Shown piece after piece: positions 37,353-50,558 of a DNA stretch of 64,000 nt (position 1 is the first letter of the stretch; every line of letters starts with the position of its first letter). The stretch lies in NCBI GenBank assembly GCA_020086605.1, contig JACBWW010000016.1:14673408-14737407 (forward strand), written 5' to 3'. The translations under genes were made by a program, and so were the position numbers. This DNA comes from Lanius collurio. Taxonomy: Eukaryota > Chordata > Aves > Passeriformes > Laniidae. Below the pieces are notes generated by a model. It had not been told where the DNA came from and searched no databases. It worked only from the letters and a program-made list of their open reading frames with translations.

Positions 37353-40300
37353 AAAATTCAGTCAATAAGCCAGGGTTGAACTGAATAATGAGTTGTGGGT
37401 AGTGGTGGTGGGAATAGAAAAGAATTCAAGCACAGCTATGGACCTCATCTTGGGAACACTGCGGAGCTCAAGATTGTTAGAAAGTACAAGTCCCTGTTAC
37501 GTAGCATTTGGGGTTTATTTCAGTGGTTAAATGGACCAGTGCCTTACAATATTATTTCTATAACTTCTAATCCAGTCATACAGTGAAAATCTTCCTTACT
37601 TGAAAATCATCTTTCACAAAGTACACCTCTTGAAAAGATAAGCATATTGACTATTTTTTTTAATAGAAAGCTAAATGAATTGCAAGTAATACTAATTTCC
37701 TGTATGAAGGGCTTAGAAAAGTCACATAAGAATTTCAGGGATTTCTCACACTGAGAAACCTTCAACATTTTTTGATGTTTATATCTTTACAGTGGCTCAA
37801 AACATTGTGATGTCAGGTCAAAGGGAAAAAAGTGCTATTTAGTTTGATATAATTCTTTCTTACCTAGGGTCAAGAAGGATTCCTGGATGGGCTATTTTAT
37901 TGTATGAAAGGCATTTATAATACAGACTTTTTTTCACTACTCAAATAGGAGGACCATTAATTTTGGTGAGGTACATGCTTGGTACATGCATGTCAAAGAA
38001 TAAAATAAAATTTGAGAAAAAAAATTCTTGTTTTGCGACATAGCATTTTTTTATAATTAGGATTCACAATGGAATAATGTTGGCATGTTCTGTTGTTGAA
38101 AGTGACCACGTAGTGTTCTGGTAAAAAGTAAAGTTGCCTATTTTCGTGTTCAGCGTGTATTCAGTATTCAGTACAGAGCATTAGCTGTCAAAATGTTGGT
38201 AAGCCACTGGTGCTTACTTTTCTTTGTTAGTTTTTCTAGAGCTAAAGCTCTCTTTGTTTTTTATATTCTATAATAAAGTGGGGAATGACTATCCAAACCC
38301 CCTTTTCTAGACCAAGGAAGGCTGTAACTTTGGCAGATGTTGGCTCAAAACTCTGAATTCTATTGTAAGGAACATATTTTGGGAGGGAGGAGGATTTTAA
38401 TTTTGCCTAAGTAATTTTTTTAATAATCTAATGTTCTTGAACTCATCCCTTTAACTTTTTGTTCTTGCATTGCAATGAATGCAGAATATAGAGATTAAAA
38501 TATGCACATTATGTAATAATTAGATACAAACCAGAACATAGAATGTAGGCAAGATAAAGAACTTGCACCTGAAGATACAATGGCGTAAGTTGAGAGACGT
38601 GAGAGAAACTGGCAAATATTTTAACCATAGAAATGTTTTAATGTTAATTTGAAATTCATCCTGTCTTTCTGCTGACGTATGAGAGCATTGCCTGAATTTA
38701 GTCACCAACTTCAGTGAATGCTTTCTTGACAGTACAACAAATGAGAACTGGATCAAACACCTGTTTTCCATAGAAGCTGACACCCTGCCAGATGGCTTTT
38801 TAGCAATGGTAACTGTTGATGGAACTATCACAGGAGGGTTGAACCTGAACTTAGGTTCAACATAGCATGGGTCGAAAACTTTTGGCTAAATGGAAGAAAA
38901 GAGTTTAGCCTAATATTTGATAGAACCTAACACCATGTGGCTTACAACGTTTGAAATTGCTAATAATCTTCAGCACTTGTTGAATCACTAAGACCTTTAT
39001 TTTTCTTGTCCTGCTGCCCAATAAATGAAGTAGTTGTTGAACTGCAGGACCCTTGGCTCTGCCTTACTGATACCTTGTAAGAGACGAGGCAGTTGTGCTC
39101 TGCAAAGCAAATCCACCTTGGCTGGATGCTGGAGTCATGACACAAGGCAGGGTTCAGAAGGAGCTAATTAAGGAGAACTCCTTAAAAAATTCTGCTCCCA
39201 TGTGAGCTCCTTACCAGAAGAGGCAGGTTACTATAAAATGACGCAGCTATACAAGTGGCTGTGGTTTTCTAATGTATTAAAAAATTATCAAGAATTTTAA
39301 AAAACCCTATTTTAACTCTTGTGTATTTGACAAAGTGATCATTGACTTACAACTGAGTTGGTACTATTTGGACAAGACTTGAATATTCAAAGATCCCTTA
39401 AATTACTTCTTCCTTTACAATATACAGCTAAATAACCCCTGAATCAGTTTTGGAAATAGTTTTTTTGAATTACTCTGTAGTATACCTGACATTTTTTCTG
39501 TATACATTGATTGAAAATGATTGATCACTGGCTTTCTACTGGAACCGTATTCTATCAGCCTCTGGGCTAGGGAAGAGGGAAACATGGCCTGTAGAGGTTC
39601 AGTGTACAACTTCCCTAGCTGACTTCTTTTATTGAAATATGAGCAATTTCTGGAAAACACATCCTGTTTTTACCATTCAATAATACCAATACACACACAG
39701 ACATACTTCTTTTCCAAAACAAATTTTCAATTTATGAACTTAGGATCTCCTATGAGAGAGAAAATATATTTTGTCCCTAGAATTCTGAGGAGATAAATAG
39801 CATAATTAGAAAATTAATTTATTTCACAAAAGGATTTGAAAACAAATATGGAAATTTTAGACCATCATAACTAGACACAGAATCACTGAAGGAAATGGAA
39901 AAAAACAGTTCATGCTGTTCTGGTTTGTAGGTGAAGATATAAAGGAGGCAAAATATGCTTAGTCTCCTTAACTCTGTATGACAAAAATCAATCCATGGAA
40001 AAGAATCTGTATTAAAAATGCTTCTTAAAATATGGTCATATACAGGAATTTTAAAAATTAAACTGTTTTCCTAATCTTGTGGAAATATGCAGGCAAACAG
40101 AATCAGATGAAAGCAAAAAATTATTCTAAATTAGCAACACCCCAAATTTTTGAATAGTGTTTGAAGTATCCAGGTTCCAGATGACATGAAATTAACGCTG
40201 ACTGCCTTGAGATCTTTCAGTAAGAGGTGCTGTACAGCTAAAAATCATTAATTATTTTTACATTTAACAATGTCAAATGATTACCATCTTTATTCTAAAG

Positions 40301-43300
40301 TTAAGTAGCATTAAAGTTATGTACACATGACCTCATATAATGATTTTGATGTCATTATTCTGGAAAGAATAGTCTTAATTTGTTCTGTTTGTGAAACTTA
40401 GATCTGGAATCCTTACCTTTCTGTATCTGGTAAAGATATGTATTATTATGTTTTGAGGTATGTATTTAATATGCACATGCAGATAAAATGCAAGGAGTTT
40501 TTTTAGCATTTACATTATATTATAAAGAGAGAAATTTTGTTTAAGGAAATCTTGATAACTAAGAGAGTTCAAGTGCAGTAGGGTGATTTTTGCTGAGAGA
40601 ATACTTTTGCAAATGCATCCATTAAGGCACTGATTAATTGAAACTGACTGACTGATTGGTGCCTTTTCTCCATGTAAAAATCAATCACCTTGAATGACCG
40701 TGTAAATTCAAATCCCTACCTTAAAATGTAAAAGGTCATTAACTGCAGTAAATGTAGCTTTTACATTTTCATGTAATACAGATATTTAGCAGCAAAAACA
40801 ACTAGTTCAGGTCACAGAACAGATACACAGAAATGACAGGCACATATTCATATATTGGCAATTCCAGTTATCACTACGTCTTTTTCTTGACGGTCTCTTC
40901 CAGGTAGAAGAATCTCATCAGGATACGCTCCTTAGCATAAAGATAAAAGACAGGTGAAAAAAGGAGGGGCTTGGATTCTTTATTCACGAGTTGCAAAACA
41001 ATATAGAAAAATTGCCACAGATTTCATATCAATGCATTCTTGTGCAGGCAGCTCTCCTCAGTTTGCCCAATATCCTCATTAACTTAGGCCACACAATTTG
41101 GCTTTTAAGAAAGGAAGTATTTGGTGGGTTTAGAAGTCACTGATTTACTTTTTTTATTGAATATGTTATTTGTTTTTTTCCAGACTTTCTGCTCAGTAAT
41201 AGCCCATTTAATTTTTAAACTAAAATTCTACCTTGCACTGAGTGCCAGCACTGTCATGGAAAAAAGGCCTTTTACTCACCTGCAAAGAACGAAATATCAA
41301 AAACCTTAATTTTTATAAATCATAGCAAAATCTGTCTGCCAAGCACTATGATTTCAATTTATGAAGTCATTCTGGCATTTGTACTTTGGAAGAGTTTCCA
41401 GTAAATGAGCTCACACAAACAGGAAGTTTTAATTTCCAAGAGCGTGGAGTTAAAACGTAGAGTTTGTTGAAGGATACTCCATGCTTAGTTCACCATGAGC
41501 ACCTTCCACCTGATCCGCAGCAGCTTTTACAGTGTCCTAGCAAATGAAGCTAAAGAGAGAACAAAATGCTCTCTCTACACAGTTTGAGTAGACAGGGAAA
41601 TTAGTAAGGTTTCCTGATCTACTGCCAAGTAGCTGCCCTAAAAAGTACAAGTAAGCTTTGGTCTAAAATTTTGTTGGGTTTTTCAATCTACTCTTCCCCA
41701 CAACTCTTGGGCAAATATTCATAATCATCATCATCATGCATATTTGCATTTAAAAATATTAAAGTATTCCTTTCATTGAGAATATTTCTTTAAATTCCTT
41801 AATGGTCTATTTTTGGATTTGTCTTAAAGTTTGCTTCTCAAGTGCACTCTTCCACTAATCAGGTCTTATAACATTTCAGTACCCATCACACATTGATCTG
41901 CATAACCTTTCCTGGTAATATACTGGATTCAGTTTTAGTCACTGTGCAAATATTTAACGTTAATCAATGTTATTGTACTTCAAATATGAGTAACCTTTTA
42001 TAAAGTTGACTCAGGGCTCACTGTAGATCTTATTTCTAATAAGATTTTCATAATATTAACTTTTTGCAGGTAAAGCTGATGTGCACTCAGCCTTTTTTTT
42101 CCAGTGTTCTGTGTTTGTTTTCTCATATAGCTGACGAGTAGTCCTCAATGGAATACAAAACCCCTTGCTTGCAAATGAAGACAATTACTTGAATGACAGA
42201 AGGTTATATTTAGATTACAGGCTGAAGAGTAGTTTGAGTACACACAATAGCTTTAAGTACTGGTTTGGGAGCTAAAATGAGTCTATCAGCAACACTGCCC
42301 TTTATTTGAGTTAATTTAACCAGCAGAGCTGAGTCTACTTCAGCTCAATCTCTGCAGGGAGGACTTTTCTGAGACACTCAGGTACTTGGTGTGTTCGGGA
42401 CACAGGAGAGATTCATCATGAAGATGTCAGAACTGGCAGTGGAACAAAAGTAATGACTTCTTAATGATTCTAAACCACACAATGTTATATCCAGTGCTGA
42501 AGTCAAAGGTAAAACTGGTTCTAAACTTAGCTTTATTTAGGGAAATTTAATTAAGATTCTTATCTTGTTCCTAATTAAGAAGCTCATTAATTTTTTATTT
42601 GAGAATGAACCCTTTTGAAATATTAATGAAAAAATACAATGGAGAGGGTAATTTAAAATAATGTTTTAAATAGATAATCCATTTGGGGGGTGGGGGGATT
42701 TACTGCTGTCTTTTTCACATATTTTGCTCTTTTAATAATGCTTTGAGAAAATATTTTCATCTTTTTCTATTGAGAAAAATACCAGTGCACGAAGCCTAAA
42801 TGTGATGCACCTATAAACTACCTCAGTAAGTTGCCACTGTTTTTCCATGTTTTGTTTTCTCATATTTTACTTTTTTTTTCTTTTTAACCAGCAGAATAAA
42901 CTGTTGGAATGGTTCATAACTTTGTGTCTTCTGGAGATGAAACATTGGTTTTTTACACAATTCAACAGTATGGAAATTCCACGCCTGGTAATGTTTACAT
43001 CATTAATGACAGAACAGAACTGATGACCAGGTAGATGGTTAATTCATTAAGAACAAATGTCAACTGAATTTCAGTGTAGGCTTCAAGGTTTTTGCCTGTG
43101 TTTTATTCTGACCTCAAAAGGTGTGTAAAACCATGTCTATAATCCCACTTTGTAAGCAACAGTATCAAATACTGTCTAGTTTGATTCCAGTGTAGAGTTA
43201 AGCCACTTGATGCTGTGGATGAACAGAAGTGTACGGTCTGCTGAGTTTCACCAGAGTACAAAGAGAATCTGTTGATAAACACCTTTGAGTACAACTGTTT

Positions 43301-46300
43301 CAGCTCAATAAAATTAGAAGCAAGGCTTCTTTCAAATAATTTTCCTTTGGAAGTTCTGTATCTGTTGCTCTCACCATATTAATTATGCCTATTTTTTATC
43401 AATTTGGTATTGTGAATCTTTTCAAAGTATGAACATTCTGTGGTCAAGCCAGTCTTCTATTAACAGAAGGAGAAAAAGAAACCCAAATGAGTAAGATCAG
43501 TCAATAATTTAATTACTGTTGTTTCATTCAAGTTCCGTATTTGAAGATAGCCATTTTATCACCTGACATACCAAACTACAGTTGACTTGTTTTGGCATTT
43601 TTTTAATCTATTGTATTGACAGTCAAAATGAAAAAAGCAATAAATCTGCATTTTTAAGTGGGATGGTAGAGTCAAGCTTTTATTGATGATTCCTTAAGAA
43701 TCACACTCTTGTTGACTTTCGTCATTGCAAGAGCTTCTTTTAATTTTTATTTTGGAAGCATAATAAATACAGAGAAAGATACATTTTTTTCTCTTATACA
43801 GTAGACAATTATCAGACAATACATGCAAGTCTAATCCAAACAGGAAAGCAGGCACAGAACAGTGATCAAGAGTATAGAATGAGATACACCATGATAAAAA
43901 TAGGTAATATAATCAAGGTTAATACCAAAAAAATACAGATATTTAATGGGTATTTTGGTATAGAAAAAACCCAAGCTTGTGATCAAAAAGTGTCAGGTGA
44001 ACTCCAGTGTAATAATCCCTGTTTTAGGAGTTTATGGGGTTACACTTGGGATTGCTGCTCCTCTTCAGTGGAGGGCAAGGCTTGTTTGCTCCGTGCTGGA
44101 CAGAAGTAAGCTGACAGATGGCTCATAAAGGGGAAGTTTCTAGAGGGTATAGATTAGAGGATTAGGGCCTCAGCAACCTGCTGGAGGACAAAAGAGTCTG
44201 GAAGGGCACCAATGTGAATACCAGCTGTAGTTACAGCAGCTTTTTAAACGATTGGTTTAATAACAAATAATTTTGGGATATACATTTGGTGTCCTTTGTA
44301 ATTACTCACCATGAAGTACAAGACACATTGTGGCAAAGGTCAAGCTAAAGACACTTAAAGCATGAAAAACACTGTTATTAGCACGGAAACAAAGCAGAAT
44401 GAAGAAACAGAAGCAGACAGCATAGAGCTTTACTTCTAGACAAAAAAAAACCTGTACAGGCATGGAAGCATGTACTGAGAGCTTGCCTAAGGGAATAAAG
44501 ATGAAAAAAATGAGGACAAAGCTGTTGGTACTGTCTTACTGGAGAAAAAAAGAGAAGTGATAACACCTCCAGGAATAATGCCTGAAGCGCTGGCACACTC
44601 ATGCATGTCTGATGAATACTAAAGCCCATGAAAGATTGAGCCTGTAAAGAAATAAAAGCCAGAAGTAGAAGGAGAAATAGGTACATTAGAAAATACACTC
44701 AAGCAGGCTAAGGGAATTCAGAAGGCAAACCAGAGACAGACCTAAGGTGATGCACTGTATTTCACAGCATGTAAATCACAGGGAATAACAGCCATTCTTT
44801 TGGAATATTTCAATGAGCTTGTGCAACTGAATTTGCCTTAACTCAGTGCTGTCTCTGCCCTGGGATGAAAAGGCAGCAACGTGACCTGAACACCCACAAT
44901 CAAAGAGTACCCCCTGCAGTGTGGCAGTGGTTGATCCAAACACTGCTCACACACTGCAGATGACACCACAGGACACAAGGACAGGGAATTTGCATCCACG
45001 CTTTTACATCAGCTGAATTGTCCTGGCAATTGCAAACCCAACTACACGAAACCATGAGAAATACAAGGGATCTTTCACGTAAGGAGAATTTGCGACAGTT
45101 CTTAGCCTGTGTTTATATCATTCCAATGCCACATGAGGGTTTTTTCCACTTTTTCCATTTATTTTCTTAAGTAGCAAATCATACACAGTGACATTTAAAG
45201 AATGCTATTAAAACTATAAAGTCTAGCATTCCAGAGAATGAAAAAATTATGGTCACCTCTGATACAAATTTCATGAGGCTCAGGAGTTTGTAAGCCAGAA
45301 GTCACCTTTTGGCCATATTTGACGTAACTTTTCACATGGTACAAACATCAGGACTTATATCTGGTTCAAAGATGCATCATCAGGATACAGCTGCTGGCAT
45401 TATTTCTGTGTGAAAAGGTGCATGTTACCAAAGGATGAATATTTCTAATAAATGCAAACAGCAAGGACATAAGCTTAACTGAAAGAAGTTCAGTTAGAGG
45501 CTCAGACCTTCTGTCACATGTTTTCTGGCCAACTCCACATGGGAGCTGAAAGGTAATGAGGGGCTGTCTCAGTCAAAGTGCATGAAATCAACTCACCAGT
45601 TTATCAAACTGCATGAATACATGCTTGGAGAGATACTTCAGAATTATCCTTGCCTATCCTTTAGAATTACTGACACATCTTGAGCACATCTGAGAACGAT
45701 CAAGGGACCTAAGTGGAAGCATGTGAAGGGGCAAGAAAAAAGCTTAACCTTGGCCATAAATCCAATTAGCTTTCTGACACAAAAAGATAAAACAGTGCAG
45801 CTTAAAAGCAGGCACCAAGAGACACTGATAACTACAGCACTTCTCAGTAGGCTTGCACAGGAGATGGGTTCAGGCACAACAGCAGCTGGTGGCTATTGTA
45901 TTCCGAAGGAAGTAAGTACGATTTAGTAACAAGTGATTATTTTTGTCAAGGAAACCAGTGATGCTTTAAAACAACAAAAGTGGTGCTATTGAAATTCCAA
46001 CATCAATACTTGGAAATATGCTCCTGTCTGACAAAGTCATTACTAGTGACAAGTACACAGAGCAGGAAATAGCTTCCACGGTTCAGGGCAGATTCTGCAT
46101 CTTCACTAATGGAAGCCATCAGGCAGTTGCACAAAGCAGTGACAAGATGAGATAGTGGAAATAAAAGAATCATACCAAGTGGTTCAATAGATTGAAATAA
46201 AAATTTGATGATGCATCAGCTCTGAGGGATGCATGCACTGAAGGCAAAGCTATAGGCAAGGCTTCATGACAAAAAAAAAAAAAAATCTACCTTTAGATCC

Positions 46301-46858
46301 CACTCCCTCCCTTGCCAAACGTGCTCCCTCTCCCGAACTGTCTCTCCGCTGTCCAAGGCAGCCCTGTGGCCTCCGAGACCGGAGGACACCCTCGGCCCAC
46401 AGCTCGCCGTGGCCTGCCCTCTTAGTGATCCCAACAGAGCTCAGGATTTCACGGAATTTTTGGAAGGTGGCTGAGAGAAACGTCTGCTGTTACATCCGCA
46501 GGAGCCAACTAAGCCAAAGGCGAGATGCACCGCAGGTGCTTTCTAGCACCAGCTCATGACAGCCATGACGAACTCGTGTGCCCAAGGCAGTGGCCAGCTC
46601 TGTGGCCATTACCGCCTCTGCTGTGCCGCACCGGACTAGAGCGGGCTCTCCAGAGCCGGGCAGCTCTGTACGTGACCAAGTCCTGCCGTGCTCAAAGCAG
46701 GGCACTGCTCGTGCAGGCGCCGGGCCAGCGGGAGCGGGTGAAGGGCAGTCCCGGGCCGGCCCCGGGCCAGCGGCGCTCCCGCCCCGCGGAACTTGCGCAC
46801 AGGCCGCCGCCCCCTTTTCCGGCAGCCGCGGCGGCCAAGCCCGCGCAGGAGGCGGGGT

Positions 46859-46871
46859 GAGATGGCGGCCG
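46859..46871 (+). promoter_or_regulatory. YY1-type motif overlapping the PIGK start codon
   Basis: The bases GAGATGGCGGC around the initiator ATG match the core AAGATGGCGGC motif of YY1 closely. In many housekeeping genes this element sits just downstream of the transcription start and can include the translation start. G at -3 and G at +4 also give a good Kozak context. Confidence 0.6.
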
Positions 46872-46960
46872 CCGTGCCCGGCGCTACCCGGGCCCGTGCC
46901 ATCGCCGCCGTGCTGCTGCTGCTGGGCTGCTGCGGCCCAGCGCTGGCCGGCGGCTTCCAG
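46862..46960 (+). CDS. PIGK: PIGK (GPI8), GPI-anchor transamidase catalytic subunit, coding exon 1: signal peptide
   Basis: Thirty-three codons from ATG to the donor CAG followed by GTACGA, phase 0. The peptide begins MAAAVPGATRARA, then a hydrophobic core AAVLLLLGCC and a small-residue cleavage region GPALAG: a signal peptide for ER entry. PIGK is the caspase-like (family C13) protease of the GPI transamidase, working with GPAA1, PIGS, PIGT and PIGU in the ER membrane. It cuts the C-terminal signal of precursor proteins and joins the new end to the GPI lipid. As expected for a signal peptide, this exon diverges most from mammals; it is two residues longer than the human counterpart. Nine exons are present; the last part of the gene is missing. 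Confidence 0.93.
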
Positions 46961-48389
46961 GTACGAGGGCTGGGGGAGCAGCGGCGGGGCCGGAGAGCGG
47001 GCGGGCGGGCGGCGCCAGCCGCGGTGCTGCCGCTGTCCCCATCGCCTCCCCTCCGCAGGCAGGGGCCGTGCCCGTGGGCTGCCCCGGAGCTGTCCGGAGG
47101 CGCTGCCGGCACGCAGGAAGGCCCTGTCGGCAGGACGGGCACCGATACCGAGACGCGGTGCCCTGCGCTGCCTCCCCGGCTGGCGGGCCCTCCCCCGGCC
47201 CCGCCCGGCGCTGCCCACTGGGCGGAACCGCGCGGCTCTGTGTCCGAGAGCGCCGGTACCGGCGGCCTGGCGGTTCTTGGGCTTTGTTCAAACTGCTGAA
47301 AGTTACAAAACCTCAGACTTCTCATCCTCTCTCCGGTGTCTGAAACTCAGTTCTCTTTGGCCACGTACTGTAACTTCTAGCGGGTGCCTGGTGCCCGTTC
47401 CGGACGCTGCTGGCCGAGTTCGGGGTGCCCTGGGCTGGGTGCGGGCGCTCCCCGGGCTGGAGCAGGTGCCAGGGGGTTTGTCAGGTGGGAGTAATTGCAT
47501 GTTTCAGCAATTAGCTTAAGGCACTGTGCCCACGCTACATTTGGAGTGTTGTTTGCTTTTAAATTCTGCGTTATTAACAAGTTGTTATGCTTGAAATTAA
47601 TTACAACTAGGACCAAAGAACCCCCGCACCCTGAACAATAGAAATATTCTTACAATCTCTGGATGACTAATTAAACTGCAAGTTGAAGTACAACACTACT
47701 TCTGTTACTGTGTGTTTTGTATAAAACCACGAGCATCATCCCAGAACTCCTCAGAGTTAATAGTCTGATTTAAGAGTCAGCAGATTTGGATTGTTGCCCT
47801 GTGGAAGACTTATCCCCATACCTCTGCAAAGTCTTAGCCCCTTTCTGTGTCCTGATTTATGCTCTCTGTTAAGGAGAAAGGGCCCTCTCATCTGCAAAGT
47901 GGGAGCTATGGAGAACACTGATCATACAGAAGATTGCTGTCATAGATCCCAATTTTGGAAGATAAATGTAACCACCTTGGGTTTAAAGTGGGTTAAAACT
48001 GCAGGTTCACTCACCTCCTTTTGAAAATAGAATTGAATTGAATCCAAGCCTCTTTTCTCATTAAGGATGAAACTGTAGGTCAATAAATCATATTATTTTG
48101 TTCTTGGAGTGTCCTTTGGAGTAGAGGTGTGTGGGCTTTTGGTTTTAACTAAGATGTAAGTGACTAATAGTTCCTCTTTGTTCTGTAGCAAGTTTCAGGG
48201 AAAGATTTGGAGCACTTAATTCACATGAAATGTGCAAATACTAAGAAAAATTAATCTCTTGTAGCTTTTCTAAGGTTTATTCAGTGTTGATATGTGGTAA
48301 ACATGCGTTGAACACTATTGTGGAAATAACAAAACTATGTGTGGTCATTTCTTATTGCTGAAAAATCTAAAATTTTGTTCATCTTTCAG

Positions 48390-48443
48390 GATAAAGCAGA
48401 ACAGTTTTTTAGAAGTGGACATACAAATAACTGGGCAGTATTG
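48390..48443 (+). CDS. PIGK: PIGK coding exon 2
   Basis: Eighteen codons between acceptor TTTCAG and donor GTAAGC, phase 0 at both ends. The peptide DKAEQFFRSG then HTNNWAVL starts the mature lumenal domain. Its last residues form the first strand of the caspase-like fold. It matches vertebrate PIGK except for the first two residues. Confidence 0.96.
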
Positions 48444-50466
48444 GTAAGCATGGTCCAGATTGTTTTCCTCCAGTAGACAATTTTTCCATCAGGAACCATA
48501 ATTACAACAGTCATTCAAGAGTTCTGCTCATATGAAAGAAATGGAAAGATAAACATTTGGAAATTATTACATTTGAAATTGTGCCTGCAATTTGTTAGAT
48601 TGTAATGAAATTATCTTTTCAATATGACTGAATTTTATCCACTCAATGTGTTTAGCTACATGGCATTCATAAAACAAAAGTTCTGAAAGCATGAAAATGG
48701 TTAAATTAGCATATTGCATATTGAAAAAAAGATGTAATTCTGATACCAGGGAAGTCTGGTCTCTTTGACAGGAAAGGTAGACTTAATATCTCATTTTTGT
48801 TCTTTTTCAATTTGTTAATTTGTGATAACAGATTGGGAATAAAATCAATTCAGGCAACATAGTGTTTAGATCAGCTGTTCTTACCTTAATTCTTTTTTTT
48901 CTTTGCCATGTAACTTTTATTAGCTGTGAATCATGCTGCACAGTTGGTTCTTAATACCAATTCAGGTCTTAATGACTAATTTGTTTCAGAACACGATTGT
49001 AATTACTCTTGTACTTTTGCAGCTGTTTGTTTTCCATATACAAAAATTGAGCAATAAAATAGGAAAGTTAACAGTAACTAATTGAATTAGATGGAATAAT
49101 TTGTATATTCTACAATGGACAAACTTGAAACTATTAAAACATAGCATACTATTTTAATACTATTAACAAATAGATGCTTTTATTAGAACCCATAAAAACA
49201 CACAAAGAAGGTGGAAAATTAGGTCAAAGGACCTATACTTTCTGTCCTGAACAGATTTTCTGCTTGTTTTATTTTCTCAGTGGTTTATCATTAAGTTTTG
49301 CAACAATTGCTACTAATTTCTAGGGGGGTTTTACTGCTGTCAGGCACTTCAAACCTGGGGTCATACTGCAATCCCACCTCATCAACAGCTTGAATTAATG
49401 TGCTGCAGTGTGGATAACTACCTTTGAAGCTTAGACACATTTCCCATTGTGTTGTGAGGGAGGTAATGGAGGCAAGGGGCAGATGATAGTACCTTGAAAT
49501 GTCTCAGCTAAATTGGACAGTTTGTTTTCAGAGCTTTAAATCTTGCTGAAAGGCAAGTGTCCTCGTGGACTGATTACTGTGGGCTTTTTTGGAATCTCTG
49601 ACCAACAAGGTGATTGAACACAAGGGGATCCTTTCAGGCTGAATTTTTATTATTACTTAAGCTACAACGGAGTTCTTTTTATGAAAAGAGTAGAGAAAGA
49701 GATGCTATGTAGTATGACTTACAGCTCTACATTTAGAGCTGAAAAATTAAAAAACTATTGAAATGCCTTTTCCTGCATCTCTGTTTTGTGGTTTTAAAGT
49801 CACCTCTTCTAGAAACTTTTGAAACCTCTGAATCAGAACGTGATTTAGGGAGTGTTTAAGTAAAGGGAGCGACTGAGCCCTGACCCCTTGCCTGTTAGAA
49901 CAGTAGAAACTGAACTTGCTTGAGGTTTCTGAGAATCTGTATTCAGATTTTGGCTGGAGCTTGTTTTTCTCTTATTTTATTTGACTCCTTAAATGCAGAT
50001 GTTCTCAGTGCATTTTCCCCTGAGTGTGGCTTCTGCATGAATTAATTCACTTGCACCTTTGTGGAAGAATGCTCCCAGAATGGGTTTGCTACTGAGATGA
50101 GAACTCTTCCTTTGATTTTTCTTCCATTTGATAAGGAGAAAGCAAATTAAAAAAATCTAGTTTATCCACTTACTGTTGCTGAAATATTCCCTATAGTGTC
50201 ACTTTCTATATTTAGTAATGGTTTATGACAATTTTTTCATGAGTCAGTATGCTAAGAACTTCTTTTTAAAATTTTTATTTTCAGTATTTTTTTCTTTGGT
50301 ACAACAAAGATTTATATAGCTTATATAATGAGTTTCTTGGTGCTACTATGTCCTTTCTGAATTGTTACTATTTTTTTAATATTCCTGTAATTGTGTTCTT
50401 CTGATGCAATGGGCCAGGCCCATTTGTATCTTTACACTATTTAATATGCCTTTTTTTTGTTTCAAG

Positions 50467-50558
50467 GTGTGTACCTCTCGATTCTGGTTTAATTATCGTC
50501 ATGTGGCAAATACTCTTTCAGTGTACAGAAGTGTCAAGAGACTGGGTATTCCTGATAG
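50467..50558 (+). CDS. PIGK: PIGK coding exon 3
   Basis: Thirty codons plus two bases, between acceptor TTTCAAG and donor AG followed by GTGAGA. The peptide [20 protein letters not shown] continues [10 protein letters not shown]. This is the highly conserved opening of the C13 peptidase domain ([14 protein letters not shown] across the exon 2-3 join). The split serine codon is completed by exon 4. Confidence 0.98.

Larger units (their letters stand above)
32753..46309. other. Intergenic region between AK5 and PIGK, no gene supported
   Basis: About 13.5 kb of AT-rich sequence. It holds a 15-base T run at 33512-33526, an A-rich simple repeat at 37226-37352, a paired G run near 42686-42698, and a 176-codon open frame at 35267-35797 in a locally GC-richer patch. 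The other open frames are short and without recognisable similarity. No tRNA, rRNA or CpG island was recognised. Confidence 0.65.
46310..47290 (+). promoter_or_regulatory. CpG island covering the PIGK promoter, first exon and start of intron 1
   Basis: CpG-dense, GC-rich sequence rises from about 46310, peaks around 46700-47250 and fades near 47290. It brackets the PIGK start codon at 46862. No TATA box was recognised. The composition is typical of a broadly expressed housekeeping promoter. A YY1-type motif overlaps the start codon (listed separately). Boundaries are by eye. Confidence 0.82.

Noticed and set aside
37175..37384. Lys/Asn/Gln/Thr-rich open frame of 69 codons
   Set aside because: It is the translation of an A-rich simple repeat and has no coding signature.
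38520..38831. 103-codon minus-strand open frame
   Set aside because: No motif, splice context or family similarity recognised; length is compatible with chance.
42680..42700. GGGGGGTGGGGGG run as a possible quadruplex
   Set aside because: Only two G runs are present, so a standard four-run quadruplex is not clearly supported.
46490..47519. Long overlapping open frames up to 313 codons around the PIGK start
   Set aside because: They reflect stop-poor GC-rich sequence in the CpG island. The PIGK frame with its donor and downstream exons explains the locus.
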